Positions 1 to 12,788 of a stretch of DNA of 64,000 nucleotides are shown piece after piece (positions within the stretch are counted from its first letter, which is position 1; each line of letters begins with the position of its first letter). The notes beneath the pieces were generated by a model. The model was not told the DNA's origin and did not search any database. It saw only the letters and a list, made by a program, of their open reading frames with translations. Both the position numbers and the translations under genes were made by a program. Source of the DNA: Topomyia yanbarensis (Eukaryota > Arthropoda > Insecta > Diptera > Culicidae); contig NC_080671.1 in NCBI RefSeq assembly GCF_030247195.1, positions 85,992,370 to 86,056,369 of the forward strand. The letters run 5' to 3'.

Positions 1-409
1 CGATTTTGCAGCTTATTGACCAATTTTGTCAGTATCGTGTCTTCGCTGCATTATGTTATTCGCGTTTCTCGTTCAACAATAACACGTTTTACCTTTCTTA
101 TGAAAAGAAAGATTGAGAAACTGCTCAACTTTTGAACGTTTCCCGAGGCTCCTTTTTAAATATTTCAAAAGTTATAGCTAGTGGATTGTTGATTACCCAT
201 TGACTTTTATTTAAATGTAATACTACAGGTTTTAGGGCATCTTGAAAAATTGTTTGAACCTTCAAGATACAGCAAATACACTGTTGTAAGAAAAATACTG
301 ATTTATGGCGTATATTTTAAAGCGATTTTTTTAACGTGGTGCCCCTTTCAAAATGTACTAGCAACTTTTGAATGCGCAAAAATGGGTTACCTAATTATGA
401 TCGATTAAT

Positions 410-2580
410 GGGACAAAATCTTATAGACAATATTTTTTACGAGAGTTAGGACAACTGGAGCAGTAGAGCTAGATTCTCGGAAGGGCTTCCCGTTAGAATC
501 ACACACTACAATTGCATACGAGACAGACAATGTCGCCCACTAAAATACTGATTAATATTGGACAGAGAATGCGCAAAAATCGCAAAAGAAAAAAGCAGTT
601 TTTTCCACACCGTATGTCAGATCTTCATAAAAATCACTCAGCGTATGTAGAATGTTGTTGCAGTACTGCTGATTGATTTTTATGAAGAAAAACGGCTTTT
701 TTCTTTTCAATTTTTACCCTTTCTCTGTCCAACCTTAAGGCCGATTGCAGTGGGCCGTGATTCTGAATGTGATATTCATTGTACGGTTCAGATATGTGCG
801 GGCGAACGGATTTCGCGAGCGCGTGTATCATCGCGAAGGATTCGAGCATTTGTACGTTAACCTGTTCGATCGCGAGTGCGTTTGCATGTCGCGTGTGCTA
901 ATGTGTATGTAATTTCGCGTGTATAAATTCTATTTTATAACCGTGTGCCATTCGCATATTCGTCTGTGTTCTTGGATGATCACGCGCGGATCGTGAATCT
1001 AATACTTTATTTTGGTGTACGGCTCAGATCCTAGAAGAAAGTGAGAATCTTCCACATCACTAGAGTTCCCGGTCATGTCGCCATGGAACGTGTTGTCTAG
1101 TGAATATGACCTTTATTGTTTGATTGGTCCTACTGAATGTATGGTTCCTAAGTGACTAGGACAGAGGGTAATGGTTTTCGGGACGCGACCGATTCACGAT
1201 CGCGCGAAAACGGATGTTTGTAGGCTCGCGTTTGAGACAGTGTTTAAAACTTCGTAGGTAGTAAAGTGTTCTCCTTATTGCCGGGGTGTTATAAAGTTAG
1301 CACGATCGCGAGCCTAGGTGTGCATGGACGATCGCGAGGAGCTTAAGCGTTCATATGTTATCTTGTTTGTCGCGTGTGATCACGTGTGTGACTTCGCGTG
1401 TATACATCCGATTTTATAACCGTGTGGTCATTCACATATTAGTGTGTTCTTGGATGGTCGCGCGGACCTTCATTCTGATATTTAGTTTTCGGTGTACGGA
1501 TCACATTCTGACAGGGAGTGAGTTACCCCATATCACTAGAGTTCCCGGTAATGTCGCCATGGAACGTGTTTTCTAGTGGATGAGTTAATTTTTTTCTATT
1601 TTATTTTTATTATGATTTCGCATGTATAAGTTCAATTTTGTAACCGTGTGACCATTCGCGAATTGACGTGTGTTCTTGGATGATCACGCAGATCGTGAAT
1701 CTCAACGTAAATTTTTGAGGGTGCGGTTCAGATGCTAGGAGCGAGTGGAAAGACCTAGATTACTGGGACCGAGGGTAAAGCCGTGATCGATTCCAGATCG
1801 CGCGAATACGGACGATAGTAGGTTCGCGTTTGAGACCGCGTTTTTTAATGTATAGGTGCTTAGACGTTCACCGTATCACCGGGATGTTATCATATTTGCG
1901 AGATCGCGGGTGTAGGTTTCTTGGATGATCGCGAGGGGCTCAACCGTTAGTATGCTGACGTGATTTTGTAACCGTGAGGCCATTCACATATTTACGTGCG
2001 TTCTTGAATGGTCGTGTTTTCTTGATTGGTTCCGCTGAAGGTATGGGCCTAGGCTAGACTTCCGAACGTGACCGATTCGTGATCGCATGCGCACGGACAT
2101 TTTTGTAAGTTCTCGCTTGAGACCACGCTTGAGAATTTTAAGTGAGTGTGTTTTAAGACTTTATCTTCAAAATATGATCATGTTTCGAGGTCGCGGGTGT
2201 AGGTGTGCGTGGGTTGTCGCAAAGAGCTCAAGCGTTTGTATGTTAACGTGTTTTTCGTGTGTCCTAGTGTGTATGTGACTTCGCGTGGTATACATATGAA
2301 TTTTTAACCATAGTACCATCCACATATTCACGTGTGTTCTTCAATGATCGCGTGGGCCGTGAATCTGATAGTAAATTATTTGTGTGCGGTTCAGATGCTA
2401 GGAGGGAGTGAGTTCCCTCGTATAAACTAGAGTTCCCGGTCATGTTGCCATGGACCGTGTTATCTGGTGGATATAGGCGTCCTTATATTTAAATAACTAT
2501 TGAATCTATCGAGGCTTGATGATGTTTACAATACCGTCAATCTCTTCAACCTGCGAGAGGGGACAAAATCTTATAGACAA
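410..2580. repeat. Degenerate ~450-bp satellite array flanked by 21-bp direct repeats
   Basis: The block ACTAGAGTTCCCGGT.ATGTCGCCATGG recurs at about 1057, 1528 and 2428 (spacing ~472, then ~900, about two units). The blocks around ACTTCGCGTGTATA, ACCGTGTG and TGTTCTTGGATG recur at ~910, ~1390, ~1620, ~1980 and ~2270. Units differ by indels and substitutions. The interval is richer in CGCG and GATCGCG than its surroundings. GGGACAAAATCTTATAGACAA occurs identically at 410-430 and 2560-2580 in the same orientation. No ORF inside looks coding. Confidence 0.8.
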
Positions 2581-2589
2581 AATTCGAAC

Positions 2590-4170
2590 AATATATGTTC
2601 ATAACCGGTTTTAAATTTTTTAGATTCGATTTACAATGATGCAGATGTAGTTAAGCTGGTAATTCATACTTTAATCTTTAAATCTGGAGATTCAGCTATT
2701 TCTAAAATACATTCATTTAACCCTCGTGTATGATGTGACATCTTCAGCAAAAAGAAACATGACTCGTTATTCGAAAATATAAAAATATATCTGATTGTTT
2801 ATAGCGTCGAACAAATCTATTTTGGCATTCCTCTGTATGCCAACAATCGCTAAAGAATGATTCTAAGTTAATTATAATGCCACTGAACGATGCAAACTTT
2901 TTGGCATAAAAGCATGCCTTATGTGAAAAGAAATGGGATTTTTTTAGAATATCTTTAACATAGAGCGATTGAACCACATACGTGATCTGAAAAGATTTTA
3001 GCTATTGAAATACTATTGCAATTATTACAATTATTACAGTTATTACCATTACATCAGAAAATATATGAAACTGTATGGATGCTAGTAGAAAAACAATCTG
3101 ACTTTATGGTGTACAAAATATCGAAATGTGTTTCTAAACAATGCTGGCAGCGGACACAACATGTGTTTTTTAAAACCCATTTTGTGGAGTATTTTACTAA
3201 GTTGGAGATGATTGATGTAGTTCTTACATGTTGACCTTCCTAATCGACAAAATATAGTTAATCGCATATAGTGTTCCAGAATCCAGAAATGTCAGATTGT
3301 GTCGATTATGTAAATGTTTTCTCTAGAATCGCTTTAATACGAGAAGTAATCGCATTCAAGGTGTGTATTGTTGACAGGAATCGTCAATTTCAGCCCTTGA
3401 AAAGATTCCTTTCACATTCGGAAAAAATGGGATCCATTATTAAGGAATCATCTAGGAAGTAATTTCCCATAAATGGTGGAATCTTGGTCGTCCTAGCTGA
3501 CCCTGCACGTACACAACATAATGCAACAGTATCATTATACACATTACACCTTTGCACATCCGTAGTCTCCAATACCATTTCCTGAAAAAAAACATTGCCA
3601 AATTTACGGCTGCCGTTCAGATAATATTGACGGCAAAAGCTGCGTCTATTATCTCAAAATTAACAGTCAGCACCATAATTATTTTCCCAGCCTGGTAAAC
3701 AGGTCTCCACGCGCAATCGCTAGTCGCTCGTACGTTGTCTGTTGGACAACTATTAACGTTTTATCATTTTCATTGTTTACATTATGGAAATATATTGAAG
3801 ACCCACGGCTTCATTTAGCTAATGCATTGAACCGAATCAAACAAACGATTTATATAATAAAAATATAGAAATTTTAAAGAAAATAAGCACGAAAACTGTC
3901 CCAAAATGAGCTAGTGATGGCGTCTAACAAAACTCAGATTGTATACTAGCTATTCGCCAGTATAAAATGATTAAAATCATACATACATCATACAAATTCA
4001 TTTTCTGTAATAGATTAGAGCACACTTAGCACATCAGACATCACATTCACGCTTGCCAGACAAGAACATTTCAATTAACTGATGACAATCTTGCCGAGAA
4101 AACAGTTTTTGTTTTCGCGTCAGTATTTCTACTGACACTCAATTTCATTTTATACGGGGAATGCGTTCCG
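2590..4170. other. Anonymous AT-rich DNA
   Basis: No gene, RNA gene or clear repeat boundary is recognised here. Short open frames (for example 3016-3234 on plus) show no domain-like composition. ATTATTACAATTATTACAGTTATTAC near 3015-3045 is a brief local repeat. Confidence 0.5.
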
Positions 4171-4217
4171 TATTAACCCTTGTGAAGGCAAGCTAAAATC
4201 CTAACATTAAAGGGCAA

Positions 4218-4236
4218 GCCGGGCCTCTAAGGCCCG
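4218..4236. repeat. CCGGGCC hairpin motif, copy 1
   Basis: GCCGGGCCTCTAAGGCCCG can fold on itself. Related motifs with the same CCGGGCCT..AGACCCGG core lie at 5678-5696 and 5867-5885, both followed by TTGCCTTTTTG. They stand out in AT-rich DNA. Confidence 0.5.
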
Positions 4237-4239
4237 TCT

Positions 4240-4990
4240 AAATTCAAGCTCCTTTTTTACCGTTCTCATATAGAAAGGTTATGCAATCGGTCGAAATTTC
4301 GACTTTTTAACCGAGACCCGCAGGGCCAAATCTCTTATACCATTCGACTCAGTTCATCGAAATCGTAAAATGTCTGTATGTGTTTGTATGTATGTATGTA
4401 TGTATGGATGTATGCATGTGGCAAACAATCTCACCGATTTTTCGCTGAGGTAGCTGGGCCGATTTGTACAAATTTAGTCTCAAATGAAAGGTGCAGCCTT
4501 CCCATCGGTCGCTATTGTTTTTTTTTATTGATCCGACTTTTGGTTCTGGAGTTAGGTGTTGAAGAGTACAATCACACAGCAAATTTCCATAGAAACTGAT
4601 ACCACCATGATGTCCAAATGATGCAATATATATTAAAATATGTGCAACATTACTTGGCTTTGCATGTCTAGATCATTAATGACCCACCGAGGGTACTTCG
4701 ACCACATTGGCCAGCTATGGCGGTTCTTGATGCCCCGGGGGAACTTACCAAGTTCCTAAGATAATGTCATACCTATCTCTCAGCGAATTCTTTTCCGATT
4801 TTTACAAACTTGGTTTCAAATGAAAGGTACAGCATTCCCATTGGCTGCTGTTGAATTTCTAATTGATCCGACTTCCGGTTCCGGAATTACAGGATGATGA
4901 GTACGAACACGCAGTAAATCCCGATTTCAGCGTATAAGGCGATGAATGTAAAAAGCTCAATTTTTTTTTCCAAAAGGGTAGTACTCGGAA
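4240..4990 (-). repeat. Dispersed interspersed repeat (reverse copy of the 49.4-52.6 kb family)
   Basis: Read on the minus strand this segment matches blocks at 49368-52605: the end block with GAGAAAGGC-like sequence and CGGTT-AAAAAGTC, a (CATA)n run at ~4378-4420, the block for ATCGGTTCAGCCATCTC, the block for GAACGTTGCACCTTTCATTTGAGACTAA, and CGGAACCGGAAGTCGGATC. Two sub-units are visible (around 4440-4560 and 4790-4900). It is non-coding, and the family is unnamed here. Confidence 0.65.
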
Positions 4991-4999
4991 GATCACGTC

Positions 5000-7900
5000 G
5001 ACTGTCGATTGGTTCTAAGCTCCATTTCGTTTGAACACGAACAATAAATGTTTCTGGGTTGCTATCAATTTCTTCTGATGCATAACCGGAGTACATATTC
5101 ATATTTTTCTACATCAAATTCATCATCGGAAGCAATATCATTCACATCTTCTTCCTCGCTTTGCAAATCAGTTTCGGAATCGTCTGCTGTTGAATTTGCT
5201 CAAATTTCTTCCATTACTTCAGATTCTTTGAGACGATTGAAAACATGGGCATATCGTCTTATAGCCATTTCAATTTTTTGTTGTTTTTAGATCCTACAAT
5301 TTGAATTATTACGAAAACTATAACAGAAAGAATAGACAACAAATAGACAATAACGACAGAGTTAGGTTATGTTGTATCCAAATAATTGTCAAGTAGACCA
5401 CAGTGAGTGAAATAAAAGTATTTACCCAAAAAAATATGACACACGTCATTATCGTATGCTATTTCTACATTTCTTATAAAAGAAATGTATAGAATTCGCT
5501 CAAACTTTCAAGATTTTTTTCTTAAAAGAAAAGGTAAAAAGATAAAATCAATCAAAACATGAAAAAATTCCTGCTAATATGACGATGAACTCATTCAAAT
5601 GTTTTTTTCAGATAAATATTAATGTATAAAACCCGTGGTATTCCTAGTAGTAGTAGTAGCCTAGTATTGCATGCACACCGGGCCTGCCAGACCCGGCTTG
5701 CCTTTTTGTGCATGTAAAAAATTCAAACATAGCTGCGCAAAACTCCATAGATGAAAATTTCACAATTCTTTATTTTTGTTATAGATTTCAAAGCTACTTA
5801 TCAAAATTTCCATGCCCAAGCTTATACTGCATACACATTTTTTTGTAACTAAAAAATTGTAACGTGCCGGGCCTCTTAGACCCGGTTGCCTTTTTGAGGG
5901 TTAAAACACTGTTAGTCCGGTAAATTGAACAATAATCAAGAAAAACCATGAAAAAGGGATCAAGCCCAAAAGTGGAGGTGTTCATCAATCCACAAATTAT
6001 ATACGCTCGTATATTACTAATTTCGTTGACATACAGAAACATATACAAAAGCGGTAGGACTAACCGTCGTGATTTTATCCTTTTTATATTTTAGCAGCAG
6101 CATTTTGATCGCTTTCGTTGGTTTCCAATTAATGTCTATATAAGTTTGAAAACGACGTGACGATACAGTAAACTGACGTCAGTAGGCTATCACGGAAAAC
6201 GACTAAAATGTTGAAACTAGTTGAATCTATAAGTCAATAATGGATTATTGTTTCGATTTCATGTTTTCAAATGAGAGAGATGATCAGAGATCACGGAGAA
6301 AAAGAGAGCAAAAAGAAATCAATCAATTAAAATCGACTCAAGAGCAGGTCTTCTATATTTTCTATACACTCAGCTCGAGTGCTTTCGGAATTGCGCTCTG
6401 ATCTTTTCATCTTCGAGATATCCTTACGTCTTCGTTATCCATAGGGCTTTGGTGCGTTATGTCAACAGCTTCAATTGAAACTATTTCTGAAATTGTGGTC
6501 AATGAACCTGTAATAAAATAGACATTACAGCTTGGTTCAAGAAGTCGAATATCTTCAAATTTTTATGGTAATCGTGGAAAAAAATTGAGCGAATCATTTT
6601 TATTAAAAAAACAAACCAATTATTGAACAGGTTAGTGTCAATATATTTGTTTAATGGAGTGACAAATTGACTTAGAAAGTGTAACCGAAACAATCATAGA
6701 AAGTTGGTCTTACACCTACTCTTCGGCAATGGGGAAGTAAGTGCCATGTATTCCCTTCCATGTGTCGGAATCAAGAGATACTCAAAATTATTGAGCTTGT
6801 TCATATTTATAGTTTCATGTTATATTGGTGGTATCAGCAACGATACATTTAACAAATTTTACGTGAATTACAAGATATTAGTAATCAATATCAAGTGGTT
6901 TTCATTCGATTTGTGGACAATTTTCTTTAACAGATTAAATTTTGGGCAGTTTTCTTTATTTGATTAAATTATTGATATATATTTATTTTGATTCTATTAA
7001 TCACCAAAAACCCTTCCTAACTGGGGCTCTGATCTACCAAGCCAAGACCAGTTTTGAAAGTAGTTTCATTTATATAGAATATGTCAAAAAATTGTGTTAG
7101 CACGATGCATTAGAACTGGTAATAGTTGCAGGATGCCAAATCAAGAAAATAGAAGTTGAACCGTTTCTGCGCATCTACAATTCGTTTGCTATATCAGAAG
7201 ATTTTGTGCAAATTTCGACATTCACTACGTTCGAACAATTTATGAATATTTTTCTACCTATTTCGATTTAGCATCTTCTACACCTTTTAACCGTATAGCT
7301 TAGAACAACTTGAGTTTTCCAGCGCCTTCGAGGATTGCCATATTCTGCGAGCGCATATATATTGAGAACTTTAGAATATCCATTGTTGTAACGAGAGTAA
7401 ATTGTAACTTGTAAACTAATAATAAAAATCAAATTCAACATCACTAATTCGTTGATGTACTATAGCCTTTCTTATGACAGAGAACATGTTTTTGGAATTG
7501 TCGTAGATTTGAAATTGTCTTCATTAAGAACTTTACAAAATGCCATTCAGTGTCTAGTGACTGTATCAAGACGTCATCAGAACTAAAAGTATTATGCAAT
7601 AATTCTATAAGCCCCTCCCGGAATAAAATCCTGGTTACGGGCCTGGTCATGTTATATGTAATTTCGTGATTATGCAGTTCCATTTGATTATTCAAAATTG
7701 AACAATTCTCCAAAGTCTGCATATTTTATATCAATATTACAATTCGAAACAGTTGTATTTTGTAGGTATTATTCTATGCTTTTCAAATGTCTTACGTCAA
7801 GGAAGCCAAAAGAGTATACCGTTATAATGGTAATTCCCTTCAAGATACTCTTATGGCACAATAAAGTGAAAAATTCCATTGTACCTTGTCCGTTGTATTT

Positions 7901-8100
7901 AGCGTTTGATTATGTAAACGCAATGGCAATTACTTCGAAGTCATTATGTGAAAAACGTCACACGAGAACTGTCAGTTATACCTTACTTTCTATTGATCAC
8001 AGAATGTTTTATTTTAAACAGCATAATAGTAGTCAGAGGGTTAATAATAAAAAAAAACAATTCACATAAAAAGTTGGAGATATGAACAATATTAATTTCA
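5000..8100. other. Anonymous AT-rich DNA with two CCGGGCC hairpins
   Basis: There is no supported gene. Hairpin motifs lie at 5678-5696 and 5867-5885, each followed by TTGCCTTTTTG. A (TAG)n run is at 5648-5660. The longest open frame (7698-8069, 123 codons) has no recognisable domain and is likely chance. Confidence 0.45.
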
Positions 8101-8109
8101 TACTAAACA

Positions 8110-9450
8110 AAAAACTCACAAGCTAAATATCGTCATCCTGCCTGGCGCTTCTCAGTTGGCCTGCTATCTGCTGCAACTCAATTGGAGATTCTGTTTGCTT
8201 CAAGCTGCTGCTACCGGGACGGCTACTGTTACCAATCACAGCGTCGTGTTTGGAAATAAACAAATCAGCCACAAATGGTTTCACTCTCGCTATACTTGCC
8301 AGCACGATCCACCTACCACTGCACTGGGTCCACCCTCTCCCGCTAGATTCTTCCCTGCCGTACCACGACCACTCACAACTCAGCCAGATCTCCCCGCTTG
8401 CATACAACGATCGTACGAGATCTGTACTACTGGCCAACTGCGTAGGTTTCGAGTTTATCCAATGAATGAATCAATTCAATACCGCGAATACTGGAGGTAG
8501 CTCGGTATGGATCTGGCGCTACAAACTCCGCTCACTTGCCGATGACGTTATGTAACGTTACGTGACTCACAATACGTTCCGTTCGGATACCATTGATAAG
8601 GGGCAACTAATCGGCAATATTTCACTATTTTGCACTGCTGAAATCCAGACGAAATGTATATCACTTATCGTTGACCTAAAAACAATCACGTACTATTTCT
8701 GTCAAACCTGGTGCGGGGGCCTTATCACACCCACTAATGCCAATCCTCCTACACAGCCGACACACGCTAACCTACGGTAGTTTCAATCAAAGAACGTCGG
8801 AAACGGAAACGGAGACAATTTAGGTTATAGTTATTTTGTTTTAAACCGAAAAAGGCCACTTCGAAACTGACGACGATTCGCGCGCGTCTTGACTCGACGG
8901 AAGTAGAAGTGCTACTAATATGCGATATACACACAGCAAGGCAAGAGAGAACGGCGCGCGAGCGACAGTAAATACAAAAAAAATAAACTCGAGACGACGC
9001 CAACCGTTGGTGCCGTAGGTTGACTGGAAATTAACTGAAGGCGAAGAGACGCACCAAAAGTGTACGAGTTTGTGTATGAGTGTGTACCCTGGCTTGCCTT
9101 TGTCGTTGACGTCGTTGAGATATCAGTAAGGTTGGAAGTGCCCGGTTGGATTGTGAAGTAGCGAGAAACAACAATGATCGACAGAGAAAGAGAGAGAGCG
9201 AACAAACGAGAGTAGGCTACAAAAGTGGACGAAAAATTAAACGGAGACCTCAATCAATGCGCGACCTTAGAAAGCGAGGTGCCCGACTGGAATACTTTGC
9301 CGAGTTCACGATTAGATATTGTGCAACAGATCCTTGTAACTTGTTCCCTGAATGTAGTAGGAAAAACTGTGTCCCAAATTGAGGAAAATGACTTAAGCCT
9401 CAGCCTCAGCCTCTGCACATTCAACTTATTTTGACAAACCAATTCAGAAT
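8110..9450. other. GC-richer unique block, possible exon or promoter of an unseen gene
   Basis: Base composition rises against its surroundings and the stretch shows no internal repeats. A 104-codon frame lies on minus (8437-8123, ending ...SARQDDDI, Ser-rich) and overlapping plus frames cover 8156-8500. The 8850-9300 part is purine-rich with CGCGCG clusters and GAGAGA runs (AGAGAAAGAGAGAGAGCGA near 9182), like insect 5' UTR or promoter DNA. I recognise no protein. A first exon of a gene with a large intron is one possible reading; it is not shown. Confidence 0.3.
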
Positions 9451-9533
9451 GTAACTAAAACTATCGTTATATTGGAAGTCCCGCATGAATATTTCGTTAA
9501 ACATTGGCTCTGTCAGAAACGTACTGGACAAAT

Positions 9534-10403
9534 CAAGAGTACTTATTCAAAAGATCCCAAGTGACATTCAGCTCGAACTGAGAAAATCGAGGTTAAAAGT
9601 TCATACACCTTAAACAAATCCCTATTTGAGAACAAATATGTGTTTTGATGGAACAAGTATGCCAATATAGGCTAAGGACTATGCTCTTTAAGTAAATAAT
9701 ACTAAAAACAAGAAATGTTTAGTCCTAATATAGTTTTTGAGCCAAAAATTAGAGGACCTTTCACAAAGGTCTTTTTTTCGGGCCCAAGAATCATACGACG
9801 CTTATGTCAACAAAAGTAGCACTTACGATGAATATTAAATTTCTTCAAGGTTTTCGACAAAATGAGTACTGGACTACGAATGTTCTCAATTGCTATGGTA
9901 AATAGTTGCACCGGATTTAAATGAAGCCTTGGAAAAAATTGCGGTGAACTTTAGTTTATATTAACTAAGCATTAGTTGGAAGTGGTTAAAATCAATGGAT
10001 GACATGTTACATCGGAATAAATGAGGATCTCAATTATAATTTAATGCATTTTGCTCTCAAAATTGAACTTCGAAAAAAGTCGCATGAGCAGAAGAAAATA
10101 ATTTGTTTTATTTTGATGTTGAATCTTGCGTCGTTTTTGCAAGGCGGACAGTGGCAGAAGTTTTTTAATATTTCACGCATACGTCCTGCCAATTAAAAAG
10201 GTCTCATGTGCAAAATTTCAAAATAGAATCATGAAAATATTGCGACTTTTCGAATAATGCTTATTACCTATATTGATAAATACGGGGCATAATGAATTCT
10301 GGTTTCCGGTATTCCGTTAGCTATGTAACAATCACATGCTGTGCTGCAAATAACTCAGTTTGTTTACATTTATCACTAAGGACCGTTTGAATCAGCACTC
10401 TTG
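9534..10403 (+). mobile_element. Non-autonomous DNA transposon, 870 bp, 4-bp TSD (copy 1)
   Basis: The ends are inverted: CAAGAGTACTTATTCAAAAG at the left against CAAGAGTGCTGATTCAAACG read inward from the right, both running on to TCC.(A)AGTGA. AAAT stands directly outside both ends (9530-9533 and 10404-10407). A full-length relative lies inverted at 23437-24386. It has no long coding frame (best is 65 codons at 9999-10196). Confidence 0.82.
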
Positions 10404-10519
10404 AAATATTCATCAGCAACTTTATCAAATACTATACACAGTGTATTACAGGCTAAGTAAGTTTTTCGATTCCAGAAAACGTAAAGATTATGTATGCTAT
10501 TTTAAATTTATGAGATATG

Positions 10520-11180
10520 TACATGAGGAGACTTGACCAAGCGCGAAATTCAACAATTATCAATTACGTGTTTTATTTAATCATTTTAAAGGAATATTTT
10601 TATACTCGTTTCAATCCCATCAGATAGTTTTAAAAGTTGAAAGTGAATTTTTTTTTCCTCATAGAAAATATTCCGTAATTCTTGTGTTAAATGATGTAAT
10701 TTTTATCAAATTTTGTGTGGACATATCTGCTAGAGTAATTAGTTTTTTTTAAAGAACTCATATACCGTGTTCATCCTTATGAAGTAAGGAAATTATTTTA
10801 CATTAATTGGAATATTGGAATGGTTATTTATAAAATTAGCACAACATTGAATGAAAGATCTAATGTTGGGGAGACTTGACTAAAATTTTATGGGGAGACT
10901 GGAACAAGTGACAATAAGCTGAAGAAAGATACAAAATTCCTGATATTTACTATTCTGTGGTACCTGCTGTTAATGTTACTAGCGTCATAAAAAATCCACC
11001 TTAAACACTATGTCTTTATAGTACTAGTTCACAGAGTAGGCAGTTATATAGCTGATTTCGTGACGTGAAAACTATCCCAAAAAGGAAATGCATCAAATAA
11101 ATCAAAATTGATTAAATCTTCCATGCCTTAGTCAATTCTCCCCGAGGTGGGGAGACTTGACCAGAAACAACGATCACAGA
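10520..11180. repeat. Cluster of GGGGAGACTTGACCA motifs
   Basis: Related motifs appear at ~10525 (GAGGAGACTTGACCAAG), ~10868 (GGGGAGACTTGACTAAA), ~10893 (GGGGAGACTGGAACAAG), inverted at ~11130 (AGTCAATTCTCCCC) and ~11153 (GGGGAGACTTGACCAG). The family may be sub-terminal repeats of a decayed transposon. No coding region is seen. Confidence 0.45.
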
Positions 11181-11392
11181 ATATCTTTAATAACTTTTGA
11201 AAAAGTAAATTACCAATTCTGCAAAAAATCTAGAACACGCGCAATACTTTTGCACGTTACATTTCGATGAATTCGGAAGGATTGAAAACTTTTTTAGAGA
11301 TTTACATAGTTTTAACTTAAAACCTGGTCAAGTGACTTTATTGGAGATAAACAAGAAAGAATTACCTTCCCAAGTAGTAGACTTAGTTTGAT

Positions 11393-11757
11393 CATAGAGA
11401 ACAGACATCCATGATTGAACAAAAATATTTAAAAAACGTGTGTAAACATTAGAATTAATATATGATAAACACTAGCGCCGCCACACCAACCTATCCGTCA
11501 AATCCATTCCGGAACCGGTTCGAAATCCTAAATGGATTCAGTATGGAATCTTGCTCAAAGAAAACAACCGATTCCGACTCTATCGGTTGATGCATTTGAG
11601 CTGGAATTCATGCTGGAAGTCCAAACCGATTCCGGACTAGTTTGACTGGGTAGAGCTGTCAATTCTGTTGAACTCAGCCACAAAAATCATGACGACAGTA
11701 GCGCACGTGGTTTGGATATCACGTAAGTTGAATGCTGAAGATGGACGTCTGTGGTGA
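11393..11757 (+). mobile_element. MITE of the CACAGAGAACAGAC family, copy 1
   Basis: It shares near-identical sequence (AACACTAGCGCCGCCACACC, CATTCCGGAAC.GGTTCGAAAT, GATGGACGTCTG) with the copy that sits in the gypsy element at 49323-52976. Here it lacks the 3.2-kb insertion, so it shows the empty site (ATATTTAAAAAACGTGTG). The right terminus is less well preserved than in copy 2, and no clear TSD is seen. Confidence 0.75.
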
Positions 11758-11947
11758 TAATTTTGAGATGATTTTCGCAATGTTGTTTTAAAACAACATT
11801 GCGCATTTAAGGGTAAAATCTTCTCTTCTGATCTAACCCAACAAAAATTAAGTAGAAATATAAACGAACGTATTCTTTTTCGTATCAAAACTGTAGCAAC
11901 TGCAGGATTGTGAACTTAGAGAACTCTTCATGCTCCATGGCATATAT

Positions 11948-12192
11948 GGGACCATTCATAAATTACGTAACGTAAAAGTGCCTGTATTTGACTCCCTCCT
12001 TCCCCATGTAACAAATTGTCACAAATTTTCTCCATCCCCCCTCCCTTATTACGTAACAAATTCCTTGAAAAAAATTTTTTTCTTCAGGTAAAACATGTTA
12101 CGATCTAACTTACTGCCCCTCCCCCTATGTCACAAAATATCACAACTTGTCGTACCCCCCCCTAAAAGCGTTACGTAACTTTTGAATGGTCA
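11948..12192. mobile_element. MITE with GACCATTCA inverted ends, copy 1
   Basis: The left end GGGACCATTCATAAATTACG and the right end GTTACGTAACTTTTGAATGG are inverted repeats around a C-rich body (CCCCTCCC runs, ACATGTTACGA, TGTCACAA). A second copy starts at 42086. The internal TATTACGTAACAAATTCC is common to both. Confidence 0.8.
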
Positions 12193-12582
12193 ATATGTAG
12201 AATTCACAACAAACCTATCTACACGATTTTTGCCATGAAATTCATTTTGTGCGCAATTTGCTGTTATAATGAAAATGTTTATAAAAGATGTAAAAAATTT
12301 TATAAGGGCATATATTGGAAAGAATTATACAAAGCACATTTGAATTTTTTTTATCCACCGGCTGCGTGGCGGGTTAAAATTTTGTGACCGAATGCTACAA
12401 AGGGAAGGGAAGGGCCGAAAATCGCCGAAGAAAAGCTACGTCATTTGTGTACGCCCCTGTTTTAATTTTGAGAATAAGCCAATAAGAAGAAATAACACCC
12501 ATTTTGGCTGCAATTTTGTGACACTGGATACGATGTCCTTAATATCATCCCTTAACTACACTCCTAACAATACTCCTCCTGG

Positions 12583-12788
12583 TCTACACACTTAATTTTT
12601 TTTTGTCGAATCTCAGCTTTTATCTTTTGCTGAGACTGTAGCTTTGGTACTACAAGTAGAATCCACACCTAGAACAATGCACGAATCTACACACTTAATT
12701 TTTTTTGCCGAATATCAGCTTTTATCTTTTGCTGAGACTGTAGCTTTGGCACTACAAGTAGAATCCACACCAAGAACAATGCACGAAT
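12583..12788 (+). repeat. 103-bp tandem duplication
   Basis: Two units starting TCTACACACTTAATTTTTTT at 12583 and 12686 run through CAGCTTTTATCTTTTGCTGA, AGTAGAATCCACACC and AGAACAATGCACGAATC. They are about 95% identical by eye. A reading frame (12644-12934) crosses both units but also runs into minisatellite-like sequence, so it is not taken as a gene. Confidence 0.85.

Noticed and set aside
7698..8069. 123-codon plus frame
   Set aside because: No domain, no codon pattern and no neighbouring support; common in AT-rich DNA by chance.
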